Source: Gordonia liuliyuniae (GTDB taxonomy: Bacteria > Actinomycetota > Actinomycetes > Mycobacteriales > Mycobacteriaceae). From it: a stretch of DNA of 64,000 bases. This document shows positions 18,040-25,508 of the stretch, piece by piece (the stretch's first letter is position 1; the number at the start of each line of letters is the position of its first letter). The notes under the pieces are model-generated. The model saw only the letters and a program-made list of their open reading frames with translations, was not told where the DNA came from and made no database searches. The stretch lies in assembly GCF_021739025.1 (NCBI RefSeq), contig NZ_JAKKOT010000001.1, positions 170,586 to 234,585 on the forward strand. Direction: 5' to 3'. The position numbers were made by a program, and so were the translations under genes.

Positions 18040-18099
18040 AAATCAAGCGTTCTGCCGTCTACGAAACTTGACACAGCCCACTCCAGCACCGGCCCGACG

Positions 18100-18384
18100 A
18101 TGCACGTCATCATCACGCACGTCGACCTCGGCACCGGTGGCGCATGGAAAACCAACCTCGACATCGGAGAGGTCCGGATCGCCGACGACGGCTTCCAGTC
18201 CTACGCAGCCCGAGAGATCATCGCCAAGTCGGAGGGTGACATCGACGAGTACCCGCGGATCATCCACTCGACCATCGACGAGGTGGCGCAATCGCTCGTT
18301 GACTTCCATGTCGAGAATGCGTCACGCCTCAACAGCGGCCGTCCCGAGGTCATCACCCGCGAGTGCGTCGAGGTGCAGGCGTGA
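18100..18384 (+). CDS. Small island protein of unknown function
   Basis: This 94-residue acidic protein (MHVIITHVDLGTGGAWKTN..., ending RECVEVQA) has mixed alpha/beta character and no recognisable domain. It starts 20 bp past the right end of the IS3 element, so an upstream part of its operon may have been displaced. Its stop overlaps the next start (GTGA), implying translational coupling with the small helix-turn-helix protein. Confidence 0.55.
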   Translation: MHVIITHVDLGTGGAWKTNLDIGEVRIADDGFQSYAAREIIAKSEGDIDEYPRIIHSTIDEVAQSLVDFHVENASRLNSGRPEVITRECVEVQA

Positions 18385-18602
18385 CCCGCCGCGACTGGCT
18401 CGAGGGCGTCGAGCTCGTGGGCGACCTCAGTCGGGCGGCGCGCGACGTACAGGCTGCCGAGTCGGCCCTCGCTGACGCGCAGGCTCGTCGTCGCGCTGCC
18501 GTCGTTCGCGCTGTCGAAGCGGGGATGCCCGCTACGAAGATCGCGGAGGTCGCCAGCATCAATCGGTCGGCGGTCTACCAAATGCGAGACGCCGCAGGCT
18601 AG
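18381..18602 (+). CDS. Small helix-turn-helix protein
   Basis: This 73-residue protein starts at the GTG overlapping the previous stop. It has an Ala/Arg-rich coiled helix (residues about 20-47) followed by a compact resolvase-like helix-turn-helix, PATKIAEVASINRSAVYQM. Such small proteins occur in actinobacterial phages and islands. The role is unknown; DNA binding is likely. Confidence 0.6.
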   Translation: MTRRDWLEGVELVGDLSRAARDVQAAESALADAQARRRAAVVRAVEAGMPATKIAEVASINRSAVYQMRDAAG

Positions 18603-18614
18603 CCGCTATGGTGA

Positions 18615-18704
18615 GTGCTCCCCACTCCGGTGGGGATGATCCGTGGATACTCGTGATAAGCGACCACCGGTCGATGTGCTCCCTACTCGGGGTGGGGATA
18701 TGAC
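18615..18704 (+). CRISPR. Minimal CRISPR-like unit: two repeats, one 32-nt spacer, no cas genes
   Basis: Repeat 1 (18615-18643, 29 nt) starts GTGCTCCCCACTCCGGTGGG and ends GATGATCCG, closely resembling actinobacterial type I-E repeats, with the CCCCAC/GTGGGG hairpin. A 32-nt unique spacer (18644-18675), the standard I-E length, follows. Repeat 2 (18676-18704) is degenerate: GTGCTCCCTACTCGGGGTGG and so on, as terminal repeats often are. No cas gene or leader is in the window. Two similar terminator hairpins would be the alternative reading, but the 29/32 spacing argues against that. Confidence 0.55.
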
Positions 18705-18720
18705 GAAAGCGTCCCGCCCC

Positions 18721-18843
18721 TCAGTCGTGAGGCACTTCGGCGCCACGGCGGTGGATGACGGGCATGAGGATGTCGTCGCCGAGTGACGCGACCTCCCAGT
18801 GCTTCCCGTCGTGGAAGCGGCCCGACAGTTCGACGTCAATCAT
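18721..18843 (-). CDS. 40-residue conserved-looking small protein
   Basis: A short minus-strand frame encodes MIDVELSGRFHDGKHWEVAS and then LGDDILMPVIHRRGAEVPHD before its stop. The composition looks like a folded small beta-rich protein rather than random translation, and the neighbouring frames do not. It lies just after the CRISPR-like unit on the opposite strand. Function unknown; it could be a phage or island accessory protein. Confidence 0.5.
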   Translation of the reverse strand: MIDVELSGRFHDGKHWEVASLGDDILMPVIHRRGAEVPHD

Positions 18844-19174
18844 GCGCTCGACGGTACGACACCACGATCACGACGTTACCAAACTCATGATATTCGCCAC
18901 AATCGGTAACGTTCGGGAATTTGCCATCTTCCCGTCGGCACGTCTATGACGTGGGAGTTCCCCTGCCCGACAGGCACACTCTGCCTACCCGGTATAGCAC
19001 CGATACATTTGCTGCACTATTGCCGACATCGCGTGGTGGTGCTAGGAATCCTGTAGGCCCTTTGGGGGGACTGAGAAGTTCAGGAACGTCGGGGGACCTT
19101 TCGCAATTCTGTCGAGAGCTGGCCCGCGACACACGGGACGTGCATCCAGCACGCAGGGAGGGAATCAACTCAGC
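18844..19174. other. 331-bp AT-richer gap before the cargo block
   Basis: No convincing gene is visible here on either strand. The stretch is less GC-rich than its surroundings and probably holds the promoter for the porin operon. A purine-rich AGGGAGGGAATC lies about 10 bases ahead of the porin ATG and may be its ribosome binding site. Confidence 0.5.
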
Positions 19175-19828
19175 ATGAAGAACCACACGCGGCTCACCGT
19201 CGCCAGCCTCGCGGCCCTGGCCGTACTGCCGGTCAGTATCGGTCTCACAGGACAGGCCGACGCCACGCCAAAGCGCTTGTCTAGCAAACACGACAAGCTC
19301 ACCACCGACGACGGCTGGAAGATCCGCCTCGACGCCTCCGAGTTGGTCGTCAATCCGATGCACAACCTCGCAAACGCACCCACCTCACGCGAAGGATGGA
19401 TCTCATCCAAAGTCGCAGGCGCAATCACCGGCACCGGAAACACCCCCGTTCAGTCGGCAATCCTTGAACACTTCCTCGTGATCGGCTGCCAAGTCGACGT
19501 CTCCGACGGCACCACCCTCGGCCTGTCCGGGTCTATCGGGCCAAACGTAGGCGTCACGATCAGCGGCGTCCCCAGCGCCAACATCGGGGGATCAGCGTCG
19601 GTCAGTCCGCAAATCTCGGCGAACATCAAGCCCGGCAAGATCAGCGAAATATCGCTCGGTAAGAAGCAGTTGCAGAGCGATCACGCTTCCATCCGCGTCA
19701 AGAAGGCCCGCGTCAGCGTCGACGGCTGCTGGGGCAAAGTCTCCACCCGCATCATCGGACGACTCTCCGTGTCGACCCCGACAGCAGACGACACTATCAA
19801 CGTCTTCTCCGCCCGAACCTGGCTCTGA
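19175..19828 (+). CDS. MspA-family porin
   Basis: This 217-residue protein has a signal peptide (through GLTGQADA) and a mature part like MspA porins of mycolata: LTTDDGWKIRLDASEL, VGAITGTG-like AGAITGTGN, IGCQVDVSDGTTLGLSGSIG, INPNV-like IGPNVGVTIS and a C-terminal SVSTPTADDTI. MspA porins form octameric channels in the mycolic-acid outer membrane for small hydrophilic solutes. Two cysteines (IGCQVD and VDGCWG) are placed as in non-mycobacterial relatives. Its presence on a mobile island is unusual. It heads the cargo operon; the next start is 14 bp on. Confidence 0.8.
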   Translation: MKNHTRLTVASLAALAVLPVSIGLTGQADATPKRLSSKHDKLTTDDGWKIRLDASELVVNPMHNLANAPTSREGWISSKVAGAITGTGNTPVQSAILEHFLVIGCQVDVSDGTTLGLSGSIGPNVGVTISGVPSANIGGSASVSPQISANIKPGKISEISLGKKQLQSDHASIRVKKARVSVDGCWGKVSTRIIGRLSVSTPTADDTINVFSARTWL

Positions 19829-19842
19829 GACGAGATCAAACG

Positions 19843-21048
19843 ATGACAACCACTCAACACCGGCGACGACGAGTCAGCCGCACGGTGTGGGCCGCGATCG
19901 CAGTAGTCCTCACCGCAGTGCTATGCGGAACGCTCGCACTCACCGCATCACCTGCCGGAGCCGAGACACCCGCTGAACGGTGTGCTCGAGAGACCAAGGC
20001 CTACAACAACACCTGGGCACAAGGCTGGGCACAATCCAACAACCGCCCAGCATCACAAGCACCGCCACCGCCAGTCCCATACGTCTGCCAGAACCCTGAC
20101 ACGACGACACCCACCCCACAGCCCACCGTCACGGCACCATCGGTCGAGAGCGCCCCCAATGGCGGAGGAGCCGGTGCCAGCCCCAACGTCCACGCGCCAA
20201 CCGACATACCTTCACCGACATCCACTGCAGAGTCCCGTCCACATCAGACGAACGCTCGCGAGCAAGTGGCCACGCCTACGCACCCGGCACCGCCGCAACA
20301 CCGTCGTGACACCCGTACGAAGCGAAGCGGAATAGAGAAGCTGGACCGGCAGTTCGGGCGAAAGGACGCGGCGGAGGACACCAGCCCGTTCTCCTATATG
20401 AACACGAAGTCCCCGTCCACACGATGTCCGTTCGCCAACACGCCGCTAGAGCCAGCCCCGAACGTCAGTACGGCACGCCAAGAAGCTGTTGCGTACGCCG
20501 AGCGCTATGCAGCATCGCCCAATAGCGCCTACGATTTCTTCGATCGAGGAGACTGTACAAACTTCGTTTCACAGGTGATGCGAGCTGGCGGATTCTCCAA
20601 CATCGGCCCTGGTATCGATGATCCACGGGGCGGAGACTCGGACGACTGGTACCAGGGCGACTACGCAGGCCCAGGCAAGGACTACTCAACAACCTGGACC
20701 CTCGCCCGCGAGAATCACAACTTCATGACTCAACACTCTGAGCGGGGACGTATCGTGGGAATCCAAAAGTTGAACACCGCAGCTCCGGCAACATATGATC
20801 CGCTTGCACCTTCGAAAGCTGGGCTTCTGCCTGGGGATCTTATTTACTACAAAAAGAGGGATGGGTCCATCAATCATATCGCCGTCTACGTTGGCCAGGT
20901 GAAGGATTCGCGCGGCAACCTCGTCGATGTCGTCGACCAGCATTCTGTTGACTCTGGGTGCGAGAAGCATGCCCCGTGGACACCAAACCCGGCGGGTGAC
21001 TACGTCGGAGGGCCGTCGCAAGCCGAGTTCGTAAGTGTGTCCTACTAG
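19843..21048 (+). CDS. Secreted amidase-domain protein (Amidase_6-like)
   Basis: This 401-residue protein has a Sec signal (RRRRVSRTVWAAIAVVLTAV, cleaved after SPAGAET), a Pro/Thr/Ser-rich linker (about 65-185) and a C-terminal papain-like amidase domain. The catalytic Cys is C238 in GDCTNFVSQVM and the His is H345 in INHIAVYVG, with GDLIYYKK between them. Relatives are thought to cleave peptide or amide bonds, often in cell wall. It follows the porin by 14 bp and abuts the next gene, forming an exported-protein operon. Substrate unknown. Confidence 0.72.
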   Translation: MTTTQHRRRRVSRTVWAAIAVVLTAVLCGTLALTASPAGAETPAERCARETKAYNNTWAQGWAQSNNRPASQAPPPPVPYVCQNPDTTTPTPQPTVTAPSVESAPNGGGAGASPNVHAPTDIPSPTSTAESRPHQTNAREQVATPTHPAPPQHRRDTRTKRSGIEKLDRQFGRKDAAEDTSPFSYMNTKSPSTRCPFANTPLEPAPNVSTARQEAVAYAERYAASPNSAYDFFDRGDCTNFVSQVMRAGGFSNIGPGIDDPRGGDSDDWYQGDYAGPGKDYSTTWTLARENHNFMTQHSERGRIVGIQKLNTAAPATYDPLAPSKAGLLPGDLIYYKKRDGSINHIAVYVGQVKDSRGNLVDVVDQHSVDSGCEKHAPWTPNPAGDYVGGPSQAEFVSVSY

Positions 21049-21066
21049 ATGCCCGAAGGTAAATCA

Positions 21067-21546
21067 ATGCGCAATAGGAAATCTATTCTCACCGTCATCG
21101 GCGTAATCGCCCTGATCGCCGCCATGGCCGTCGGCGCATGGGCCTGGTTCGCAACAGACTCCGACGACTATGAAGGGAATCTACGTTCGGCCCCAGAATC
21201 CTCCGACGTCGAGTTCACCGCTGGGAAGGTCATTCGCTACCTGAACGAAGGAACCGAAGAGCTCGACGAACGCATCGCTCGGGATTCTTCTCAGTACACC
21301 CAAGCAACCTTGCAGTTCAAGAAGGCTCAGCCACCAACCGGTTGCCATTACGGGGACATCATCAAGTCTGAGCATCTAAGGACAGAGGAATCGAGCCTTG
21401 GTGAAGTCGCGATCGAGCGAGTAGAAGCAGAGGTCCTCTGCGATGAAAGAATGTCAGGAACAGTAGCCATTGAGTACGGAGTTGTTCCGGAGTGGAGCAG
21501 CTGGTCTATGGTTACCGAAATCTACTCATCATCTCACAGCAATTGA
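21067..21546 (+). CDS. Small membrane-anchored protein of unknown function
   Basis: This 159-residue protein has one N-terminal transmembrane segment (ILTVIGVIALIAAMAVGAWA) and an external acidic domain with two conserved-looking cysteines (PTGCHYGD and AEVLCDE). AAGG lies eight bases before ATG 21067; the ATG at 21049, touching the upstream stop, is an alternative. It resembles Mce-associated or lipoprotein-like small envelope proteins only in layout. Being directly downstream of a secreted amidase, it could be an accessory or protective partner; that is inference. Confidence 0.6.
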   Translation: MRNRKSILTVIGVIALIAAMAVGAWAWFATDSDDYEGNLRSAPESSDVEFTAGKVIRYLNEGTEELDERIARDSSQYTQATLQFKKAQPPTGCHYGDIIKSEHLRTEESSLGEVAIERVEAEVLCDERMSGTVAIEYGVVPEWSSWSMVTEIYSSSHSN

Positions 21547-21605
21547 GATTGGGCAGGACAGCGCACTAACCAGGGCGATGCCTGCCGTGAATCCGGAAGA
21601 AGATC

Positions 21606-22008
21606 ATGCAAGGTGAGGTCCGAGGCCGACATGCCGGTGTTGCCAAAACATCTGCGGTGATCTCGGCAATATTGGTGGTCGGCCTGTCAATCTCCAGCTG
21701 TTTCGTGTCTAATAGGACTTCGTCTACTTCCTCGGCGGCAATTCCAGCGACCGATACCACCTCGGTAATCATTCTCGAGCGGAAGGGCCGCGTTGAATGT
21801 GAAAGGCAGTTTTCGTCAGGCACACGATGTTCCGGCCTCGTCGCAGTTCATTAACTGGGATTCGGGCGCGCGCCTGCGTCCCAGTGAACGAGGCGAACCG
21901 CGGTGGGAGGTGTCCGCCGAAGTGGTCGATGCCGGAAGAATTCGATCGAGCGTTGCATGCATCCTGACAGATATCGGCGGTGAGGTTGCGGTCGAATTGA
22001 AGCAGTAG
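21606..22008 (+). pseudogene. Frameshifted lipoprotein-like gene
   Basis: The first frame gives a lipoprotein signal (AVISAILVVGLSISSC) and a Ser/Thr-rich start, then goes off into a short tail ending at 21854. A +1 frame that is open from 21769 carries the rest, ending WEVSAEVVDAGRIRSSVACI and GGEVAVELKQ at 22008. The two halves fit one lipoprotein of about 130 residues broken near 21770-21800. No function recognised. A sequencing error is possible. Confidence 0.5.
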
Positions 22009-22071
22009 AAGAGGACTTGGCGCGATTGCATCGGTCGAGCTTCTGCTGTCGCCATCTCCTGGAGACAACGA

Positions 22072-22106
22072 AAGCGCCTCACCCCCTTGTGATGGGTGGG
22101 GCGCTT
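22072..22106. terminator. Bidirectional hairpin terminator
   Basis: AAGCGCCTCACCC pairs with GGGTGGGGCGCTT around a 9-nt loop, between convergent genes ending at 22008 and 22123. T-runs are short. Confidence 0.6.
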
Positions 22107-22122
22107 GGTCGTGCGTGGTCGG

Positions 22123-22635
22123 CTACTGCGGAACTACCTCAATGTACGCGCCGACGTTGATCGTCAGCGTCGCGAAGGAGTCGGCCGTCGCCTCGATCCA
22201 TACCTCGTCACCGTTCGACAGGGTTCGCGGGATAGACCAAGGTGGTGCGTTGAACGCGCTGCCGTAGGCGTCGTAGGTCGCGATCGTCGTACCGTCCAGC
22301 ACGAGATAGGCGTGGACGTTGTTGCCGCCGCCGCCGGGGCCGACAGCTCGTGCGGTGATCGTGCTGGGCCCGTCGCCTTGAACGACGAGTTTGTCCCCGA
22401 CGATGACCGCCGGATTCGCCGCGTCCGAGGACCTTCCTGTAACGATGCGTCTCGTTGTGTTCGCCGAGAACGTTCCGGACTTGTTCATCCGTTGCCGCGC
22501 GAATCCGTCGTTTGTGATCTCCGGCGCGTGCCCGACTGCTGTCGAGACCGCTACTGGCACGATGACCATGGACGAGGCGTGACGATCCGGGGTGTGCGCA
22601 GTCGACGTGTGAGTATTCGTAGTCGTGGGAGCCAC
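22123..22635 (-). CDS. Phage-like structural protein fragment, 5' end lost to IS21
   Basis: The frame runs 170 codons from a GTG at 22635, but its first codons lie within the IS21-end repeats, so the original start is gone and the first real residues are probably near ASSMVIVPVAVS. The C-terminal part (LVVQGDGPSTITARAVGPGGG, NNVHAYLVLDGTTIATYDAY, LTINVGAYIEVVPQ) reads like a small beta-sandwich domain of actinophage minor tail proteins. That assignment is an impression. It is likely the 3' remnant of a longer gene. Confidence 0.4.
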   Translation of the reverse strand: MAPTTTNTHTSTAHTPDRHASSMVIVPVAVSTAVGHAPEITNDGFARQRMNKSGTFSANTTRRIVTGRSSDAANPAVIVGDKLVVQGDGPSTITARAVGPGGGGNNVHAYLVLDGTTIATYDAYGSAFNAPPWSIPRTLSNGDEVWIEATADSFATLTINVGAYIEVVPQ

Positions 22636-22701
22636 CCGATCGTGCCTTCGGGGGCCACCGATCGTGCCGGCGGGGGCCAGTAGCCGTCGCCGTGGGGGCC
22701 A
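22631..22701. repeat. Terminal multiple repeats of an IS21-type element
   Basis: The 11-mer CCGATCGTGCC occurs at 22636-22646 and 22658-22668, a 22-bp period, within units each holding a GGGGGCCA-like block; a third, diverged unit follows. IS21-family ends typically carry such multiple repeats, and the IstB remnant lies directly inside. Confidence 0.55.
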
Positions 22702-22722
22702 CGGGCTCCCGCCGGCTCCGGG

Positions 22723-23310
22723 TCACTGAGTCATGGCGGCGTGTTCGCGCATGTTCTTCGTGCCGGTGTCGATCCAGATGGCGTTGTGGACGATCCGGTC
22801 CATGATCGCATCGGCGCGGACTCCCGAGCCGAGCCGGGGATGCCAGTCCTTCTTCGCGTACTGGGTGCAGAACACCGTCGAGCCGGTGTCGTGACGGCGT
22901 TCGAGCAGTTCCAGAAGCATCGAGCGCATGTCGTCATCGGGATGGTCCAGGAGCCATTCATCGATCACCAGTCGCGAGAACGCGGCGTACTTCCGCAGGA
23001 ACTTCGCGTGGCCTTGGGGTTTGTCCTTAGCTAGCGCCCAGGCTTCCGCGAGGTCGGGCATGCGAATGTAGTGCGCACGGATCCTGTGCAGGCAGGCCTG
23101 CTTCGCCAGCGCGCAGCCGAGGAACGACTTTCCTGAGCCGGCGAAGCCCTGGAAGACGACGTTCTGCTGGCGCTGGATGACCGAGCAGGTCGCGAGCTGC
23201 GTTATCGTGTGACGGTCCAGGCCCCGTTCCTCGACGAGGTCCAGGCGGCGCAGGTCCGCGTTCGGGTAACGCAGTCCGGCGCGGCGGATTAGACCCTCGA
23301 CCTTTGGAAC
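22723..23310 (-). pseudogene. istB: Truncated IS21-family IstB ATPase
   Basis: The in-frame sequence from about 23310 reads KVEGLIRRAGLRYPNADLRR, then the Walker A motif FQGFAGSGKSFLG, and ends in HNAIWIDTGTKNMREHAAMT. It lacks the first 50-60 residues of an IstB helper (normally about 250) and no IstA transposase is present. An in-frame stop sits at 23311-23313. The cut lies about 40 bp from the right attachment repeat, suggesting that the IS was lost by a deletion at the island end. Confidence 0.8.
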
Positions 23311-23351
23311 CTATCCCCCCAGGACATATGGTATAACTCGGACAACTATTG

Positions 23352-23378
23352 GGGTTCGATTCCCGTCATCGGCTCCAC
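23352..23378 (+). repeat. attR: second copy of the 27-bp tRNA-Gly repeat
   Basis: Identical to 15474-15500. It marks the right boundary of the island; the core genome resumes after it. Confidence 0.85.
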
Positions 23379-23574
23379 TTGATTGTCGCTGGTACAAGGC
23401 GGACCGTGCTTCGAGGCTGAAGTCCGCTCATTCGCGACGTCGATCCTCCCGTATTCCTTCTTCACCGCGTCAGCCACCACCTAGACTCAGTCCATCATCG
23501 GCACGCGCCGCGCACTCGGCGGCGAGGCTTCTGTGTGCCGTCTGGTGTCGGACGCGCTGGAGAGGAGAACACGG

Positions 23575-25491
23575 GTGACCGGCAAGAGTGTCCACACGGC
23601 CATCGGATCCACGGCTCGTCCAGCCGCTTGGCTCGCCGAGAACTTCCGCATCAAACCGGCTGCAATCCCGGTGGGCCACTCGATTCGCTCCGGGCTGTCC
23701 GTGGGCCTGCCGTTCGTCATCGGCGCGCTCACCGACCACGTCCTCACCGGCATGTGGATCGCGCTGGCGACCCTGCTGTTGGCGGCCGGTGAGCGCGAAG
23801 GCACCTACCGGCTGAACTTCTGGATCATCGCCGTGTCCGCTCCGATCGGCGCCAGCGGCTATCTTCTCGGCTTCGTCGCCGACGTGCCGTTGGCGGCGCT
23901 CATCGCACTGATGGCGGCACTGGCCTTCCTGGCCGGGCTCATCGCCGGCTTCGGTCCCGCCTTCTCGGTGGCGGGCATGCAGTTCCTGCTCGTCTCAGCG
24001 ATCGCGATCGGTGTGCCCGACATCGACTGGTGGACCCCGTTGTGGCTCTACTTCGTCGGCGCCGCCGTCTACGCCGCGCTCCTCGCGGTGGAGATGCTGA
24101 TCGATCCGCGCCGCCCGCAGCGGCTAGTGCTCCTCGCGCTCCTGCAGTCTCTCGAAGAACTGGCGCAGGCGCGCGCAGCAGACCTGGCCGACGGCGGCGA
24201 CCGAACCACGCAGGCCAGGTCCGCGGCCACCACCGCATATCAGAATGCGGCGGGGCGGGTAACCGAACTACCGGTGTGGCGGATGGGGTCGGCGGGCGAC
24301 TGGAACCTGGATGGGCGGGTCGTCAACGCCGCCGAACGTGTGCCGGCTTTCCTTCTGGCGGCCGACGATCCCGGCGTCGTCCTGCGGGCGCAGCAGCAGC
24401 TGTCGGCGTTGGCCGGATCGGTGCGCACCGGAACACCTGCGTCGAACGAACCTGATCGCACCGACCCACTCGACGGCGTTCTCGCCGACCTGCGCACCGC
24501 ACTGGCCGACAGCGGCGGACGCGGCAGCACGACCGAGCCCCTGGTGAACCCGGCCATCGGAGCCGAGGTCGTCCGGGCCGCGTGCCGACTCGGGCTCTGC
24601 TACGCGATCGCCGTGGGCGCCAAAGAGTACTTCCCGTACAGCCACTGGTTCTGGGTGCCGCTGACCGTCTGCCTGGTGATGAAGCCCGACTTCGGCTCCG
24701 TCTTCTCCCGGGCAGTGCTGCGCGTGGTCGGGACGACGGTCGGCGTTGCCCTGGCCACCCTGATCATCGCCCTGGTCCCGAAAGGCGCGGCCATCGGCAT
24801 CGCGATCGGTCTGCTCTCGGCCTGCGTTCCGTGGTTCATGATGCGGTCGTACGCGCTGCAAGCAGTGGCCATCGCGCCAGTCGTGATCCTGCTCGTCGAC
24901 GAGATCTCGCCGGGCGGAGACACTGCGAACTATTCATGGCAGCGGATCGCCGCGACAGCCATCGGCGGCGCCGTGGTGATCGTCTTCGGCTACCTGATCT
25001 GGCCGCACTCGCGCCGGGCCTGGGTGGCGCAGACCTTCGGTGAGGCGACGACGGCGATCGCCGACCAGCTGCGGCTGGCTTCCAGCGCGATCCCCGACGA
25101 CCCGGCTGCTGCGCAACGTCGCCACGACGACCTGGTGGCTGCTCGCCGGCGGGCCTACCGCGCATTGTCGGACATGCAGGTCCGGATGTCCCGGGCACAG
25201 TCCGAGCCGCCGCCTGCGTCGACGGTGGCCCTGGCCTGGCTGCCGGTGGCCGCAGCCGCCGACCGGCTGGCAGACACGGTGTCGGCGTACGCGGTGGCCC
25301 GCCGGTCCGGAGCAACAGCGCCCGACTCCGAGCCGGGCGCAGAGCTTGCCGGCCAGATCGAGGCTCTCGGACGCGGCGAGCCGCCGACCCCCGTTCGCGT
25401 CGTAACCGCTCCGTTGGACCCGATCGCCGACCAGACTCGACGTCTTCGCTCGCTCCTGCAAACGACGGAGAGCGCAGCGCGACGAGCGTGA
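23575..25491 (+). CDS. FUSC-family membrane transporter
   Basis: This 638-residue inner-membrane protein has the duplicated layout of the FUSC/aromatic-acid-exporter family: about six N-terminal helices (SIRSGLSVGLPFVIGAL onward), a cytoplasmic helical segment (about 180-330), a second helix bundle starting at HWFWVPLTVCLVMKPDFGS, and a C-terminal cytoplasmic region. The motif FWVPLTVCLVMKPDFGSVFS is the family signature. The GTG start at 23575 has GGAGAGGAG upstream and replaces an earlier in-frame start. Substrate unknown. It is the first core gene right of the island. Confidence 0.8.
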   Translation: MTGKSVHTAIGSTARPAAWLAENFRIKPAAIPVGHSIRSGLSVGLPFVIGALTDHVLTGMWIALATLLLAAGEREGTYRLNFWIIAVSAPIGASGYLLGFVADVPLAALIALMAALAFLAGLIAGFGPAFSVAGMQFLLVSAIAIGVPDIDWWTPLWLYFVGAAVYAALLAVEMLIDPRRPQRLVLLALLQSLEELAQARAADLADGGDRTTQARSAATTAYQNAAGRVTELPVWRMGSAGDWNLDGRVVNAAERVPAFLLAADDPGVVLRAQQQLSALAGSVRTGTPASNEPDRTDPLDGVLADLRTALADSGGRGSTTEPLVNPAIGAEVVRAACRLGLCYAIAVGAKEYFPYSHWFWVPLTVCLVMKPDFGSVFSRAVLRVVGTTVGVALATLIIALVPKGAAIGIAIGLLSACVPWFMMRSYALQAVAIAPVVILLVDEISPGGDTANYSWQRIAATAIGGAVVIVFGYLIWPHSRRAWVAQTFGEATTAIADQLRLASSAIPDDPAAAQRRHDDLVAARRRAYRALSDMQVRMSRAQSEPPPASTVALAWLPVAAAADRLADTVSAYAVARRSGATAPDSEPGAELAGQIEALGRGEPPTPVRVVTAPLDPIADQTRRLRSLLQTTESAARRA

Positions 25492-25508
25492 CGCCGGGTG
25501 GCCTGCGG

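Larger units (their letters stand above)
16760..18080 (+). mobile_element. IS3-family insertion sequence (about 1.32 kb)
   Basis: Imperfect terminal inverted repeats are visible: TGGGGTGTCA then GCGTAGACAGCAGAAC on the left, and the complement of TGGGCTGTGTCA then CGTAGACGGCAGAAC on the right. The ends fit TGGG...CCCA, flanked by a 3-bp CTC on each side, which would be the target duplication. It encodes OrfA and OrfB overlapping by GTGA. OrfB carries a one-base deletion, so the element is probably not autonomous. Confidence 0.8.
15474..23378. mobile_element. 7.9-kb genomic island integrated in tRNA-Gly
   Basis: A 27-bp direct repeat of the tRNA 3' end bounds the region at 15474-15500 and 23352-23378. 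A tyrosine integrase begins 122 bp inside the left repeat. Inside are an IS3 element, small genes, a mini-CRISPR-like unit, an envelope-protein cargo block and an IS21 remnant. The cargo region reads with visibly lower GC than the flanking core genes. No plasmid replication or conjugation genes are visible, so it is probably a small or decayed integrative element. Confidence 0.85.

Noticed and set aside
18606..18839. 77-codon minus-strand frame through the CRISPR-like unit
   Set aside because: It is Ser/Thr/Arg-rich shadow translation; the 40-residue frame in the same area is far more protein-like.
23341..23377. A second tRNA-Gly gene at the right island end
   Set aside because: Only the 3' 27 bp are present, with no D-arm or anticodon arm; it is the attachment repeat.
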